Source: Sceloporus undulatus
Lineage: Eukaryota > Chordata > Lepidosauria > Squamata > Phrynosomatidae
NCBI RefSeq assembly: GCF_019175285.1
Contig: NC_056524.1
Span: 149,113,832-149,177,831, forward strand
Direction: 5' to 3'
DNA: 64,000 bases
The notes under the pieces: generated by a model
Told to the model about the DNA's origin: nothing
What the model saw: only the letters and a program-made list of their open reading frames with translations
Database searches by the model: none
Translations under genes and position numbers: made by a program
Part shown: one piece after another, positions 1-11,679 of the stretch
How the letters are laid out: every line of letters starts with the position of its first letter
How positions within the stretch are numbered: the stretch's first letter is position 1

Positions 1-450
1 TTACTGTGCCTGATGATGCCAACCCTAGTAATGCCATTGCACCCTTCCCCTTGTTTTGCTACTTGCACCTCCCATCCTCCCTTCTCACATTGCCTCCCTC
101 TCTGCTACTACTCTTCCCTTCCTTGCATCTTGCTCTAGCTTGTGCCTGCTTCTCTTGTTACTTGCAGCCTGCCACTGCACCTCTCACGTCACCTTCCCTC
201 TGTTCCCCTCCCTTGCTGCATCTCACTCCTTTGCCATGCTTCCCTTTCTTCCTTCTTCCACATCTTTTCCTTTCTGCTTTCAGACCTTCATATCTTTCCT
301 CCTTCCCTCTTCTCCTCCCCAACTTGCTTCATCTTGTCCTTATGCTAGGCTTCCCTTCCTTGCAGCTGCACTTCCAAATCCCTCATCCTCCCTTCCCCTT
401 GCTTCACTTCATGCTGCTGCTTACCTTCCCATCTTATGTCTGGGTTCTCC
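1..450. repeat. Pyrimidine-rich degenerate TTGCACC array
   Basis: About 450 bp of C/T-rich sequence with irregular recurrence of short units such as ttgcacc, ttgcatc and cttgctc. A similar block lies at 9075-9425 in the same orientation. Open frames here are Leu/Ser/Pro shadows of the composition. It is probably a decayed minisatellite. Confidence 0.6.
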
Positions 451-800
451 AGGGCCCCATTCCCACTGAGCGATAAAGCGACGAATCTTGCTGTGTGTCA
501 GACTCGGAGCAAGTTCCTGAGTCATATTCGAATCACATCCATCATTCCCATTACAAAAGGGAGCAAACGGACTCAGGTTTTCTTGACCCATGTTCTCATT
601 CCCATTGATATTTCTGCATTGTATTTTGAGGCAGACTTTTTTGTTCCCCATTCCCATTGCCTGTCTGGAACCTTTTTTAAGCTGTCAATCAAGCGCTTAG
701 GTGATTAGACGTCACAGTGACGTCAGCTGCTTCGATGCATTTTGATGCAGGCTATTTTTGTTCCCCATTCCCATTTATGTCTTTCAAACCTGTTTTTCTG
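451..800. repeat. MITE-like fragment(s), ccattcccactgagcgataaag type
   Basis: The segment has repeated ccccattccca motifs and an end (gggccccattcccactgag, starting about 451) whose complement recurs at 2092-2182 (cagtggaaatggggccc). This suggests one family of non-autonomous elements. Boundaries are not resolved. Confidence 0.4.
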
Positions 801-1447
801 GGATGGTTTTTTTTTTTTTTTTTTGTGGTCAATGGATTGCTGAAGCACCTAAGCGCTTGGGCGGCTAGGCGTCATTGTGATTGCTGCCCAGACGCTGGTG
901 CGCTGAGGCGCTTAGGCACTCAGCAAAAACAGAAAAAGGAAAAAGAAGAAATAATAGTTATAAAAAGGGTGTGCAGTGGGTCTCCTCACACATCGATCTA
1001 TGTGGAGCGGGGGGGGGGGGGCGGGGGTTGGCAGGGGGCATCATACGCTTACCGCGTTTGGAGGCCAATGGAGCAATTTGCAATGGCCAGACACCCGACA
1101 GAGCACCTAGGCGATTGAAAGCTTAATTTTTTAAAAAAAAGAAATTTGTCTATACATGCGATCGCCTTACCCTGCTTCCTGCTCCACCGGGGGAAAGGCT
1201 ACACGAATGGGGGAAAATGGCACCGGGAATGCAGGAAAGAGAACAAAGCTGGTGACATCCCCAGGACAGCTCCTCGAACATTACTCCTCCCCTCCTAAAA
1301 TACCGGTTCAGACACCTGTCGTTCCCATTAGTTTGCCCCGGATCCGACACGGCAGTTGCAACAAACAAACAAACAAACAAACACCACTGGAAAAGTACAG
1401 TCAGGATAACCTGGGTTATCCACCACTGATTTGGGGTTTCCCTGGAG

Positions 1448-1820
1448 CAGGGGTAGGCAACCTGCGGCCCGTGGGCCGGATGCGGCCCGTCGAGGCCTTG
1501 GGACCGGCCCCAGCCCGGTCGTGCCACCGAGGCCTTTGGCGTCTCACACGAGGGGCATGGTGGGGCAATTGTCTATAGAAGCCTCAGAAACATGCATTTA
1601 TCTTAACATTTTTTAAAAAATCAGCAAATTTTTTTGCGTGTCCTCCATTTTTTATTTAAAAAGTGCCCTCCATTTGAAAATTTTGTCCTACATTTGCCCT
1701 GGTTTATTTATTTATTTAATTTTTAAAAAATTATTTAATTATTTATTTTTTTGCTTCGGCCCCCCAGTTGTCTGAGGAACAGCAACCCGGCCCCCGGCTC
1801 AAAAAGGTTGCCTACCCCTG
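1448..1820 (+). mobile_element. Non-autonomous hAT element, copy A
   Basis: Terminal inverted repeats CAGGGGTAGGCAACCT at the left and its complement at the right. Perfect 8-bp target duplication ccctggag at 1440-1447 and 1821-1828. The inside is noncoding with an A/T-rich core. The 8-bp duplication and CAGGG ends are hAT hallmarks. Confidence 0.92.
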
Positions 1821-1839
1821 CCCTGGAGAATCGATCAAA

Positions 1840-2090
1840 GGAGCCCTGGTGGCGCAGTGGTTAAATGCCTGTACTGCAGCCATTCACTCGAAACCACAAG
1901 GTTGCGAGTTCAAGACCAGAAAAAGGGCCCAAGCTCGACTCAGGCTTGCATCCTTCCGAGGTCGCTAAAATGAGTACCTAGACTGTTGGGGGCAAATTAG
2001 CTTACTTGCTAATTAGCTTACTTGCTGTTCACTGCTATGATCTTTGGAATAGCGGTATATAAATAAAAACAAAACAAAAAAAACAAACAA
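1840..2090 (+). mobile_element. Sauria-type tRNA SINE
   Basis: Starts GGAGCCCTGGTGGCGCAGTG with a tRNA-like A box and B box (ggttgcgagttcaagacc). It continues through GAGGTCGCTAAAATGAGTAC, typical of squamate Sauria SINEs whose tail resembles BovB, and ends in an A-rich tail. Confidence 0.85.
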
Positions 2091-2299
2091 AGTAGGATTG
2101 AATGTGAATTCAAATGGAAACGATGTCCCATAATCCGATTCTTGATTCGCTTTATAACCCAGTGGAAATGGGGCCCAGAAGTGATGCTGCATCACTTCCA
2201 AACCCTGTTTTACATTTCTACACAGGTCAAGGAGGGCTTTGGGATGGAGAGGATAAACTGCTGCTTTTGTCTGCAGTGTGAGGTATTTCAAATTTCATT

Positions 2300-4500
2300 C
2301 CAAAATTGGAAGGAAAAAAAAGGGAGGCTCGGAGAACTTCAGGATACTGGGCTCAGGTTTACAGAGCCAGCCAAAGTGGTCTTGGGATCTACATGCAGCC
2401 CAGCTTTAGCGCAGCAGAGTCCAATTCATCAGATGCACAAAGTGCTATTCTGTATTATCAGGAATACACATGTGGTTGTGAAGGTGGTACAGGGAAGAGG
2501 AGGAAGTCAGAAGAGGATGAAATGCAAAAAGAATAGTGACACTTTTCTCATTAACCAGGCAGTGTAGGTGGTGGTAACACAAACAGTGTTAATTAACACA
2601 CATTGTATGATTAAACATCCACTGATTCACTCAAACAATCCTGATTCAAGCTACACCTGATGGAATTGAATTCTCATATACGGCAGTTCTTTGACACTGT
2701 TGTGCCCTTATGGAATTCTTTGGATCAGTTGTAGAGTCCCCTGGTAGGGAGAAATGTTTTTCATCAGCTTTCTGGAAATTGCCCTGGGCTAAAATAACTG
2801 TAAAAGATGTTCTGGCAGCGAAGAGGAAAGTGAGATGTAAAGTATAATACAGGGGAATTATTCCATGTGGTTGTACCATAGTTGAGACATTTGTGCAACA
2901 GGCAGAAATCTATTTAATTTATTATGTGATCCTCAACTGAAAAGTCGTAAGACTTTCAAGGCCTCTAAGACCACAGACGCAAGAAACTATGAAGGATATA
3001 CTGAAAAGTTAACAGAATATAATAGGCCGTTATACATGCATTTGCCATTTCTCTGCCAGCATGGTTTCTGATCAACTTGGGTTTTCAGGTTTCTGTAGCA
3101 CTTGAAGCGGTACATAGAAGAAAAGCCCAAACTAGTTTACAGCAATGTGGGCAGCCATATGTGCGTAGCTGTTGCAGGCTACTTTTGGATGTTAACAATA
3201 AGATAACAGGTGGGACTGAATAATTTGTTTCCTTTCTCTTTAAATGCCTGGGCCATCTAGAACATTTTCTAAATTGTCATTTATGCTCTAGTGACCTATA
3301 GAGTAGGTACATAACACAGTGTATAAAACTTAAAATACTGTATTATCTGTTCTCTCAGAAAACCTACCCACTTATGAACCCTTCCATCTTTATGTTCCAG
3401 AAGGCCCAGGCTAGACAACTACTGTTGCCACCTTTCCCAGCACTTTCCTCCTTGCTGCCCACCCAAAAGGCAAGAATATCAGCAGGATACAGAGTAAAGG
3501 GAAGAGGGGGACCCCTAAGTCCACTGGTGTCTATTGTACACATTTAAAACTGATGTAGGGCACTAATATTCCCAGTAATGTAAAAACAACCCCCAACTTG
3601 ATAAGTTAAGAACCCATTCATCTGGGTAACAATGCAGCAGCATCAGGTACTTTTCAATCTAAGTGACAAAAATGTGGCTGAATTATTTTAAGACTGCTAA
3701 CAATCACATGTCAGAGATGTTGTTAACATACTGAGTTTATATGAGACCTCTTATCAGATAAGAGAGAGTGGACTTACCCAAAATGGCTTCTGAGCCCTTG
3801 TAACACTGCTGCAAACTGTATAGATAAGTTCATCTGGATGCTACACTTTGTGATCCAGAGAAGGAGGCTGGATTCTTCTTATACCTTCATCCTCATCACA
3901 AGCAGTAGACAACAGGTTATCAAACTACACAAACGTTCTCAATAGCTACAAACGTATTACATGGGAGTAAAATTGCAATTTTCCAGGGAGGACGGGAAAT
4001 ACATTGCAATTTGAGGAGGGAAATGCCACGAAAGATATGTAACACATACTGCAAATTAAAAATAAATATTGCCAAAAATCCAGATCATGCAGAAACATCA
4101 CACTCCCTATAGGGAAGCCTAAGAATAGCAACAGAGAGGGATAATACATATTCCTACAGTGCACTGATGGGTAGAAAAAGTTCTAAACAACAGCTGTTCC
4201 ATTGGAATGGAAATCAAGTGTCAAGTATCATAACCCGACTCCTCCAAAGGGCAAATTCAGCAGAATCAGCAGCTGCCACAATGTGCAGAGTTCAACAGCA
4301 TTTGACTCACAGCAGGTTCTGATGCCTCTGCTCCTACTGAAGCTTCCATTAGTTTAATGAAACAATGCACAGTCTTATGTTCATCAAATGTTTTTCTGGT
4401 GTAAAGAAAACCCATATCCACATCTATAAAGGCCTTCCAATTTGACCAGCCCATGCACCCCACCGCCATTTTTTAATCTTGTTGGATGAGGCCACATCAT
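2300..4500. other. SYNPO2L intron 1, no recognised element
   Basis: About 2.2 kb of unique-looking A/T-rich intron. No exon, RNA gene or clear repeat was recognised. A palindromic GATA motif (cttatcagataag) lies at 3750-3762. Confidence 0.5.
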
Positions 4501-4525
4501 ACCTAACTGTTACTCCAGACAAAGG

Positions 4526-4848
4526 AATTTATCACATGCACTTTTTAGCCAGATCCAGGCATGGGATGGGATCAGGCTGGGAAAACGGATTTTATCACAC
4601 ACGAAACTGCTGCTGCGCTGCCACCCAACCATCACCTGTGCCCCAGCTGCACTTCTCCCAGCGATTTTGAGCTTTCTGTAATACCAAAATCGGCCAGCAG
4701 AGCACGGCTGAGGGACAGGTGATGGTTGGGTGGCAGTGCAGCAGCAATTTCGTGTGCAATAAAATCCATTCCCCCCCCCTCCCCGTTCCAGCCTGATCCC
4801 ATCCCGTGCCCAGATCAGGCTGAAAAGTGCATGCAATAAACTCCAAAG
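4526..4848. mobile_element. MITE with ggaRtttatcacatgca ends, copy 1
   Basis: Inverted repeats: left ggaatttatcacatgcactt, right end reads as the complement (aagtgcatgcaataaactcc). The arms continue inward for about 150 bp, so most of the element folds on itself. aaa flanks both sides, a possible 3-bp duplication. The terminal sequence matches the element at 23864-24269. Confidence 0.75.
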
Positions 4849-5377
4849 TGGTTGGTGTCATTGTTAAGATCCCCCCTTAAAAAGCAGCCTTGGATTCAAC
4901 ATGAACTCTGGAGCCAATTCTTCAGCTGAAGTAAGGAGTCTGCTAGGCAGCAGGGTGGGTCATACACAACAGGGTATCTCTGTCTCAGATTTCCAGCACC
5001 ACACAGATGCACTCAAAACTGGTTAACTGTTGAATAAGGTACCGTACTTGGTCAGAGATACAAAGACTACCCTCAGTTCCTACTGATGAACTTGGTGGCA
5101 GACACATGTGGGAGAGATTCCAGCCACTGATTGTCCATCATTTACAGAACACCCTTGTAGCATCCACCAGAACTCCATCTGGTCAACACAATTTGCAAAC
5201 CTTTGAACTGCAGACCCCTCTCCACCATATCAGAATCTATAATTTGCCTTTGAAGGTATCCTCAGCTAGAGAATTCCCCACTTTTCCATAAGTCCACAGA
5301 GCAGAACTAGTTGAACTGTTCTTTGAATATAGCCTACAGATAAAATCATACTATATATATATGTATACGTAGTATAT

Positions 5378-5545
5378 ATGCACTGGTGGTGAAGTAGTTA
5401 AATCCCTGTACTGCAGCCACACACTCAATACCAGCCAGGGGCTCAGGCTCGACTCAGGCTTGCATCCTTTCGAGGTCGCTAAAATGAGTACCCAGCTTGT
5501 GGGGGCAATTAGCTTACACATTGTAAACCAGTTAGGGAGTGCTTA
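5378..5545 (+). mobile_element. Sauria-type tRNA SINE, second copy
   Basis: More diverged and shorter than the copy at 1840. It keeps gtagttaaatccctgtactg, ggctcgactcaggcttgcat and gaggtcgctaaaatgagtac. Confidence 0.8.
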
Positions 5546-5557
5546 AGTTCACTGATA

Positions 5558-5811
5558 CAGTGGTACCCCGGGTTACGAAAATAATCCGTTCCGCGGCGCC
5601 CTTCGTAACCCGAAATCTTTCGCTAGCCAAAAAAGCCATAGGCGCTAGCGCTGGAAGCCGCGATTTCGTGCGAAAAAGCGCCGAAAAGCACCAAAAATTT
5701 TTTTCGTAAGCCGAAAAAAAAAAACGTAACCCAGAACAGTTTTTCCTATAGAATTTTTTCGTATCCCGGAAATTTCGTAACGCGGTGCTTTCGTATCCCG
5801 GGGTACCACTG
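5558..5811. mobile_element. TA-flanked mariner-type palindromic MITE, copy 1
   Basis: Ends CAGTGGTACCCCGGGTTACG and complement, flanked by TA on both sides (5556-5557, 5812-5813). It is palindromic and has no transposase. The TA duplication points to Tc1/mariner/pogo. Sister copies are at 15367-15621 and 62845-63098. Confidence 0.85.
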
Positions 5812-5957
5812 TATATAGAAATGTACTTGCTATTGCTATTGCTGTGTATTTGTGTTAACTGCCTTCAAGTCACCCTTTACTTGTGGCAACCCTATGAGTT
5901 AGACATCTCCAAGACACCCTGTCCTCAACAGCTCTGCTCAGGTCTTGCAGACTCAAG

Positions 5958-6338
5958 GGCGGGTTACAGACCGCCGCTTTGCGACGGTCTGCCGCCGCCG
6001 CCGGTTAGTCCGCGGGGGAGCCGGAGCCTCCACACAGCGCAGCTCCTGTGCGGACCCAAAAAGAAGCTCCAAAATGGAGCTTCTTTTGGAGTCGCATTTG
6101 TGACGTAGCGAGGCGCCAGGGGCGCACTCGCTATGTCACAAAGGACGCGACGCGTACGGACGCGACGCGTACGGATGCTCAGCGTCCGATACGTCAAGAT
6201 GGCTGCGCCCGTATGAACAGGGCGCCGCCATCTTGTACGTATTCAATACGTATTAGGGTTAGGGGGGTGCGGAAGCACCGCCCCTTCTTAACCCTAGTAC
6301 ATATTGATGACGTACTATTTGGCGGTCTATAACCCGCC
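5958..6338. mobile_element. CpG-rich TIR element inside the BovB-like LINE
   Basis: Ends ggcgggttacagaccgcc and ggcggtctataacccgcc are inverted repeats (17 of 18). The inside is rich in CpG, with a tandem gcgacgcgtacgga repeat (6147-6174) and several short inverted repeats such as aagaagctcc and ggagcttctt. There is no open transposase. The superfamily is uncertain. Confidence 0.75.
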
Positions 6339-7710
6339 TACGAGTGGCTTCCTTGATTGTGTCTATCCTTCTAGAATGTGGTCTTCCTCTTTTCTTACTA
6401 CCTTCTACGTTACCAAGCATTATTGTCTTTTCTAGTGAGTCATGCTTTTTCATGGTATGACCAAAGTATAATAGTGTCAATATACCAGAAGTTATTTTTG
6501 CTTCTAGGAAGAATTCAAGCTTGATTAGTTCTATGACTCATTTGTTTGTCTTTTTAGCAGTCCATGGTATTTGCAGAAGTGTTCTCCGGCACCACATCTC
6601 AAATTAGTTGATTTTCTTCCTGTCAGTTTTCTTCACCCTCCAGCTGTCACAACCATACATAATGATGGGAGATACAATATTTTTCTTTTCTTAATGTTCG
6701 GAACTAAACCTGCCACGGCACTTTCTTCCTTGACTTTCTTCAATAATTGTTCCATGTCTCTGATATTTTCTGCTAGTAGTGTGATGTCATTTGTATATCT
6801 TAAATGGTTGATATTCCTTCCTTCAATTTCCACACATCCTTCCTTCAAGTCTAATCCTGCTCTGTGTATGATATTTTTGTCGTACAATTGAACAGATAGC
6901 ATGATAGGATGCAGGCTTGCTTGATCCCTTTCTGATTGGAAACCATTCCATTTCTCCATATTCTAACAGTAGCCTCTTGTCCTGAGTACAGGTTACACAT
7001 CGGAAGAATCAAATGTTGTGGAATGCTCATTTCTTTAAGAGTGATCCATACCTTGTCATGATCAAAGGCTTTGCTGCAGTCTACACAGCACAGGCTGTGG
7101 AATTTTGTGGTGTCCTCCATTATTCAATGTATGTTTGTGGTCCAAAGTTTCCCTCCATTCCTGAACCCAGCTGGCACATCTGGCATTTCTTGCTCCTTAT
7201 ATGTTAGAAGTTTCTGCTGTAGAATTTTGAGCATGCCTTTGTTTGCATGGGAAATCAATGCAGTGGTTCTGTGGTTACTGCGATCTTTTGTGTCTCCTTT
7301 TTTAGGGATCTTTGGGCCACTCTTTTCTTTTCCATACTTGTTGACAGTTGATTCTGTCTCTGTCGTTTGAAGCAGTTCTATTGGTATGTCATTTGTTCCT
7401 GGTGATTTATTCCTCCCATGTACTCTGTGTGCAGCTTTCACTTCACTTTCTAAAACTGGAGATTTGTCTTCAAGTGGTTCTTCTTCAAATGAACCTTTCA
7501 GCCTTTCATCTCTTTTATATAGTTCTTCAATATATTATTTCCATTGTCTTTTTATTTCACCTTGGTTGTGTATTGCGTCCCCTGTTTGTTGTAGAGCATT
7601 CCCACCCTTGGCTTAAATTTCCCTTTGCTTTCTTGGATCTTGCGGAAGAGGTACTTTACCCTTTCCCTTTTATTGTCAACTTCTATTTCTCTACCCTGAT
7701 TATAATAGTA

Positions 7711-7891
7711 CAATGAGCCCGCACCATACGTGGGCTCCTTATAGGCAGCTTTCAGCCTTATATCCAATGGGGCTCACGAATGGCGGTGCGGCACGCATAA
7801 ACCCCATTGGTTATAATGAAGCTGAAGCATCATTGCTTTACGCGGGGGCGGGGTCCAGAACGGATCCCCCACGTAAAGCAAGGGCCCACTG
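7711..7891. mobile_element. TA-flanked MITE, caatgagccc/gggcccactg type
   Basis: Flanked by TA (7709-7710, 7892-7893) within the LINE. The right end gatccccc...agggcccactgta is shared with elements at 36794, 44326, 46480, 47622 and a degraded copy near 34051. Mariner-like by target site. Confidence 0.7.
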
Positions 7892-8114
7892 TAGTTCTCT
7901 TTATTCCTGAGCTCTAGTTGTTCAACAAATGCATTCATAGTTTTGGTTCTATCTCTGCCACCTTTAACTTTTGCCTCTCTTCTGTCCGTTACTGTTTAAA
8001 GAGATTCTGCTGTCATCAGTTTATGCTCCTCTTTCTTTTTGGCTGCCAACAGTGTTTTTCTGCTTTCCTCATTAACAATGCAATAGAAATGCATATTGTG
8101 CAGGGACTAAAATA

Positions 8115-8750
8115 AATCATAACTATAGTGGTAGTTTCCCCAGTATATGCAAGATACAACGCAGATTTGTTTACCTATTTATTTAGATTTATATCTTAAA
8201 TCTGAGTTATAACAGCACCAAGGCAAAGGTTAAAGGTGACAGAAATAGAACATGGCTCTGTAATGATATCACAAAACACACACACACAATAAGAGTTTAA
8301 GAGTAGACTAACACTGAAGTCCACTTACAGCAGCAGCAGAGTATAACATTTAAAAAATTCCATAACCCTAAAACCGTGAGTTATTGTGAAGTCAAAGGCT
8401 TTTGTGGCTGGCATCCAAATATTCTTAAGAGTGTAGTTCCCATCAGCTCCAGCCTTACAAATTGTTATGCTGTCAAAAACTGATGGGAGATACAACTAGA
8501 GGCCTACACACACCTCAGCCCTGGCCAAAAATGTTGGAGCCCATTCAGTTTTCTCAAGGAATGTGCCATTTTGTTAGCATAGCACCAATGGAATACATTA
8601 AGATATATGGTGCACAATAGCTGGTAAAGAGCATGCTGTATACTTATCAATCAATTATTTTTTTATTTATACCCTTCAATTTCTTACACTATGCTGACAG
8701 ATAATATATCAATATACAAAAACAGTAACTTTATTCAGTAACAGTATTCA
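8115..8750. other. Intronic stretch with minor repeat debris
   Basis: There is a short CA run at 8276-8289 and a decayed foldback MITE at about 8400-8570 (gtagttcccatcagctcc against ctgatgggagatacaac). Nothing genic was recognised. Confidence 0.45.
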
Positions 8751-8751
8751 A

Positions 8752-8905
8752 AGACATAGCCATGTTAGTCTAGATCATTATGCAAAGCGATCTTGTCGCA
8801 CCTTTGAGACTAAGAGAAAGAAGTTGGTAGTGTAAGGTTTTGTAAACTATATCTGCTTTATCAGGTGCATGAAGTGAAGTGCTTAGGAACAGACATTTAC
8901 ATCCA
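8752..8905 (-). mobile_element. Penelope-like element 3' fragment
   Basis: Contains catagccatgttagtctaga, cacctttgagactaagagaa and atcaggtgcatgaagtg, a terminal segment shared with the fragments at 15836-16180 and 30502-30596 and with the longer element at 54868. Confidence 0.6.
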
Positions 8906-9074
8906 TGAGGAGCAGCTGTGTGTGTGAATAGCAATAGAAATACAAAATGTGTGGATATAGTGATGAGGTGACAAGTTCAGTTTTAACTGTGGTCATTGGT
9001 GGTCAGTGTTGGAGGAAAAGTATTGCCTATAGCCGAGGCGAATTATTTATTTATTTTATTTATTTATTTATTTA

Positions 9075-9425
9075 TAGTTTGCACCCTTGCAATGTGTCCT
9101 TTGCTTGCTCCTTGCATTCTGCTGATTGTACTGCTCAGTCTCCCAGCTCTTCTACATCTCTCCTCTGCTCTTGCACACACAGTGACCCTTGCTTCATAAG
9201 CTTTGCCATTTGCACTACTCTATCCCTATCTCTCCTACTCCCTTCTTCAGCTTTCATCTTGCAGATATATCCCTCTCTTTCTTCTGGCACTCTTCTGCTC
9301 ATACCAGTCACTCCATCTCTTCCAATTTCTCCCTTGGCTTCCCTTGCACCCTCTTAATGCACCCTTCCCTGCCTTCTTGCACCCCCACCATTTGCACCAC
9401 TCACTGTTCCTTCTTTATGCCTGAT
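9075..9425. repeat. Second pyrimidine-rich TTGCACC-type array
   Basis: Same composition and motifs (ttgcacc, ttgcattc, cttgcac) as 1-450, preceded by a TTTA run at 9040-9074. Same strand. Confidence 0.6.
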
Positions 9426-9429
9426 AAGC

Positions 9430-10040
9430 AGAAGCAGGCTTGTTTGTTACAGAACAATTTGATGTAAGTGTACCTGCACATTTTGCCTCATATCTGGGCT
9501 TCTACAAGGGCCAGAGGTTAACTTTAAAAAGACTGAAAGCATGGCATTTGGGCCAGATGCTGGTCCAAACAGACACTAGGTGGCATGCCTAGAATTTGTG
9601 TAAATCTTGGCAAGCAACACAATTCATGGCCATAACATTTTCCTCCCTCGCTACCACTTCGTATAGTTATACTGGCATAATAGATCAACAGGATTCCAGT
9701 CAGTATTTGTATGCCAACCAATAATATTTTCTAGGCAATACTATAACAATAACATTTCATAATTTCCAACCCTGTAGAGATCAAAACCAGGACACATGTA
9801 GCTGAACCACGTCATTATGTGGTTTAAAAAAAAGATAGGAAGAACACAAAATTGCTATTTTTAAAGAGAGAAACAATTTTTGGACATAGTTTAGGAAGTT
9901 GCCCTTTCTCCTGTCTGTCTTGCTCAGTTAATTGCGTACAAAATACTTTTGCACTTTGACCAGTTTGCAGCAACTGAGGTAAACCAAGGAAAAGGATAGA
10001 AAGGGGGAGGAGAGAGAAACTAGGACATTTTGAGTGTAGC
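9430..10040. other. Intronic, nothing recognised
   Basis: Unique-looking A/T-rich sequence with no exon or repeat that I can name. Confidence 0.4.
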
Positions 10041-10043
10041 AAA

Positions 10044-10276
10044 GGCCTGTTACAGACTGCCAAAATAATGCTGCTTCGGGTCTCTTTGGAGGTATGCTAT
10101 TTAAATGGTGCATGGGTCCTAAGAGTCCGGAGGTCGCACCAAAGCCACACTCCATTCCTAAGCACCAGAGTGCAGCTTTGGTGCAGCTTCCAGATTCTTA
10201 GGATGTATGCATCATTTAAATAGCATACCTCCAAAGAGACCCGAAGCATCTTTATTTTGGCAGTCTGTAACAGGCC
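10044..10276. mobile_element. Hairpin MITE (GGCCTGTTACAG family), copy 1
   Basis: Ends GGCCTGTTACAGACTGCC and exact complement. The two arms of about 105 bp are near-perfect inverted repeats over their full length, including ctttggaggtatgctattta and its complement. No coding. Copies are at 15877, 28553, 29576 and 44684. Confidence 0.9.
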
Positions 10277-10582
10277 TTTAAGAAAGCGGGGTAGCAGAGA
10301 ATTAACTAGAGTTAATAAACTAGAGACAATTGGAGGATATGAAACACTGACATACAATAAGGAACAATAAATAAAGCAATAGAAAGTGGCCTGGATGCCT
10401 AGGTTTCAGTAGTAGCCAGGATTGTACTTGCACAGTTAAAAGTATTGGACACACTGTGCCTGTTCCTTGAGATGTCAATCCTGTTTGGATTACTGTAATG
10501 CACTCTATTTGGGGCTTCCTTTAGAAACTGGAAGCTTCAGCAGGTCCACATGCTGTGTCCATTCTGCTAACTGGATCTGATT

Positions 10583-10812
10583 ACAAGGATTGTTATTGCT
10601 GTGTGCCTTTAAGTTATTTATGATTTATGGAAAATCAAAGGTGACCCTATTGTGAGGTTTTCTTGGCTGAAGTGGGTTTGCCCTTGCCTTCCTTTGAGGC
10701 TGAGAGAGGGTGACTTGCCCAAGGTGGGTTTCCATGACTGAGCTAGGATTTGAACCCTGGTCCCTAGAGTCCCCTTTCCCAGTAGCCACTCATCACAACT
10801 CAAGGGTGAAAA
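10583..10812 (-). mobile_element. tRNA-derived SINE (MIR/L2-tail type), minus
   Basis: Contains the complement of a tRNA-like head (ggatttgaaccctggtccc) and the conserved middle tgaggctgagagagggtgac. The other end resembles the gtcgccataagtcggaaacg tail common in squamate SINEs. Confidence 0.65.
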
Positions 10813-11436
10813 TCCTATAAATGATCTCAGGGTCCAGGTAGGTACATGTGATAGGAGACAACCTTCAGATAATTTAATCCCAAACTCGAAGGGCTTTATA
10901 ATACACACTGGAGTTGGGAACACATTGGTACCTAGTGATGATGACAAAACAATTTTGTGCCAATTTAGGGCAACTACTGTGCTTTGGGCCAATTTTTATT
11001 TACATTCAGGGACTATGAAGCAGTGGTGTTGCTGAGGTTGGTATTACCTGGTATGAGGGATTGCCTTGCCCTCTGCCCATCTTCCCAGACCGTTGCTAAG
11101 GGGGAACGCCCATTCAGGGTCTGGCACCCTCTGGGGTGTCACCCACTGTGCTCTGTGCCCCCTGCACCTCCATAGTGATGCCACTGCTATGAAGATGTCC
11201 TGAGTGGCTTGGCAGGCATAAAAATGGGGGCTACTTTCCCCACCTCTACTTAGAAGTACATTTAACAGAAGGATATCTATGTAAAACTAATCAGTGGCTG
11301 TTACATCTGTGCTATTCAGCAGGAGACAGTAAGGTAAATCGTATGGCCCCATCCAATTTACATTAGTCACAACTAGTTCCTTTTAAAACAACAGAACCTA
11401 CACACAATTTATATATGCCATTATTTTTTAATGTGA

Positions 11437-11675
11437 AGAGTCAGCATGGCTTAACAGTTTCAGTGTTTGACTATGACTCTGGAGACCAGGGTTCAATTCC
11501 CTCCCTGCTTAGCCATGAAATGCACTGAATGATCTTTGTCAAGTCACATACTCTCAGCCTCAAGAGAAGGCGATGGCAAACCTCCTCTGAACAAATCTTG
11601 CCAAGAAAACTCCATGATAGCTTCGCCTTAGAGTCATCACAAGTCGGAAATGACTTGCAGACATACAATAACTAC
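11437..11675 (+). mobile_element. tRNA-derived SINE, plus
   Basis: Head cagcatggcttaacagtttc with B-box-like agggttcaattccc. Middle tcaagtcacatactctcagc and tail aatcttgccaagaaaactcc, then cacaagtcggaaatgacttg. Confidence 0.7.
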
Positions 11676-11679
11676 AGCA

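Larger units (their letters stand above)
5822..8115 (-). mobile_element. RTE/BovB-like LINE, degraded, with two insertions
   Basis: Minus-strand translation gives reverse transcriptase blocks like BovB: PKKGDTKDRSNHRTTALISH, VDCSKAFDHDKVWITLKEM, SGQEATVRIW, GRNINHLRYTND (YADD region) and, near the 3' end, YFGHTMKKHDSLEKTIMLG. Frames are broken by stops and shifts, so it is dead. The 3' end is a short repeat tail at about 5822-5850. Elements at 5958-6338 and 7711-7891 are inserted in it. It lies inside SYNPO2L intron 1. Confidence 0.8.

Noticed and set aside
6-476. 156-residue Leu/Pro/Ser-rich frame
   Set aside because: Shadow of a pyrimidine-rich degenerate array; overlapping frames look equally open.
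1840-1960. tRNA gene
   Set aside because: The A/B-box-like sequence is the head of a Sauria SINE; no complete cloverleaf was found.
5958-6338. CpG-island promoter within SYNPO2L intron 1
   Set aside because: The CpG content coincides exactly with a TIR element inserted in a LINE; no exon or donor follows it.
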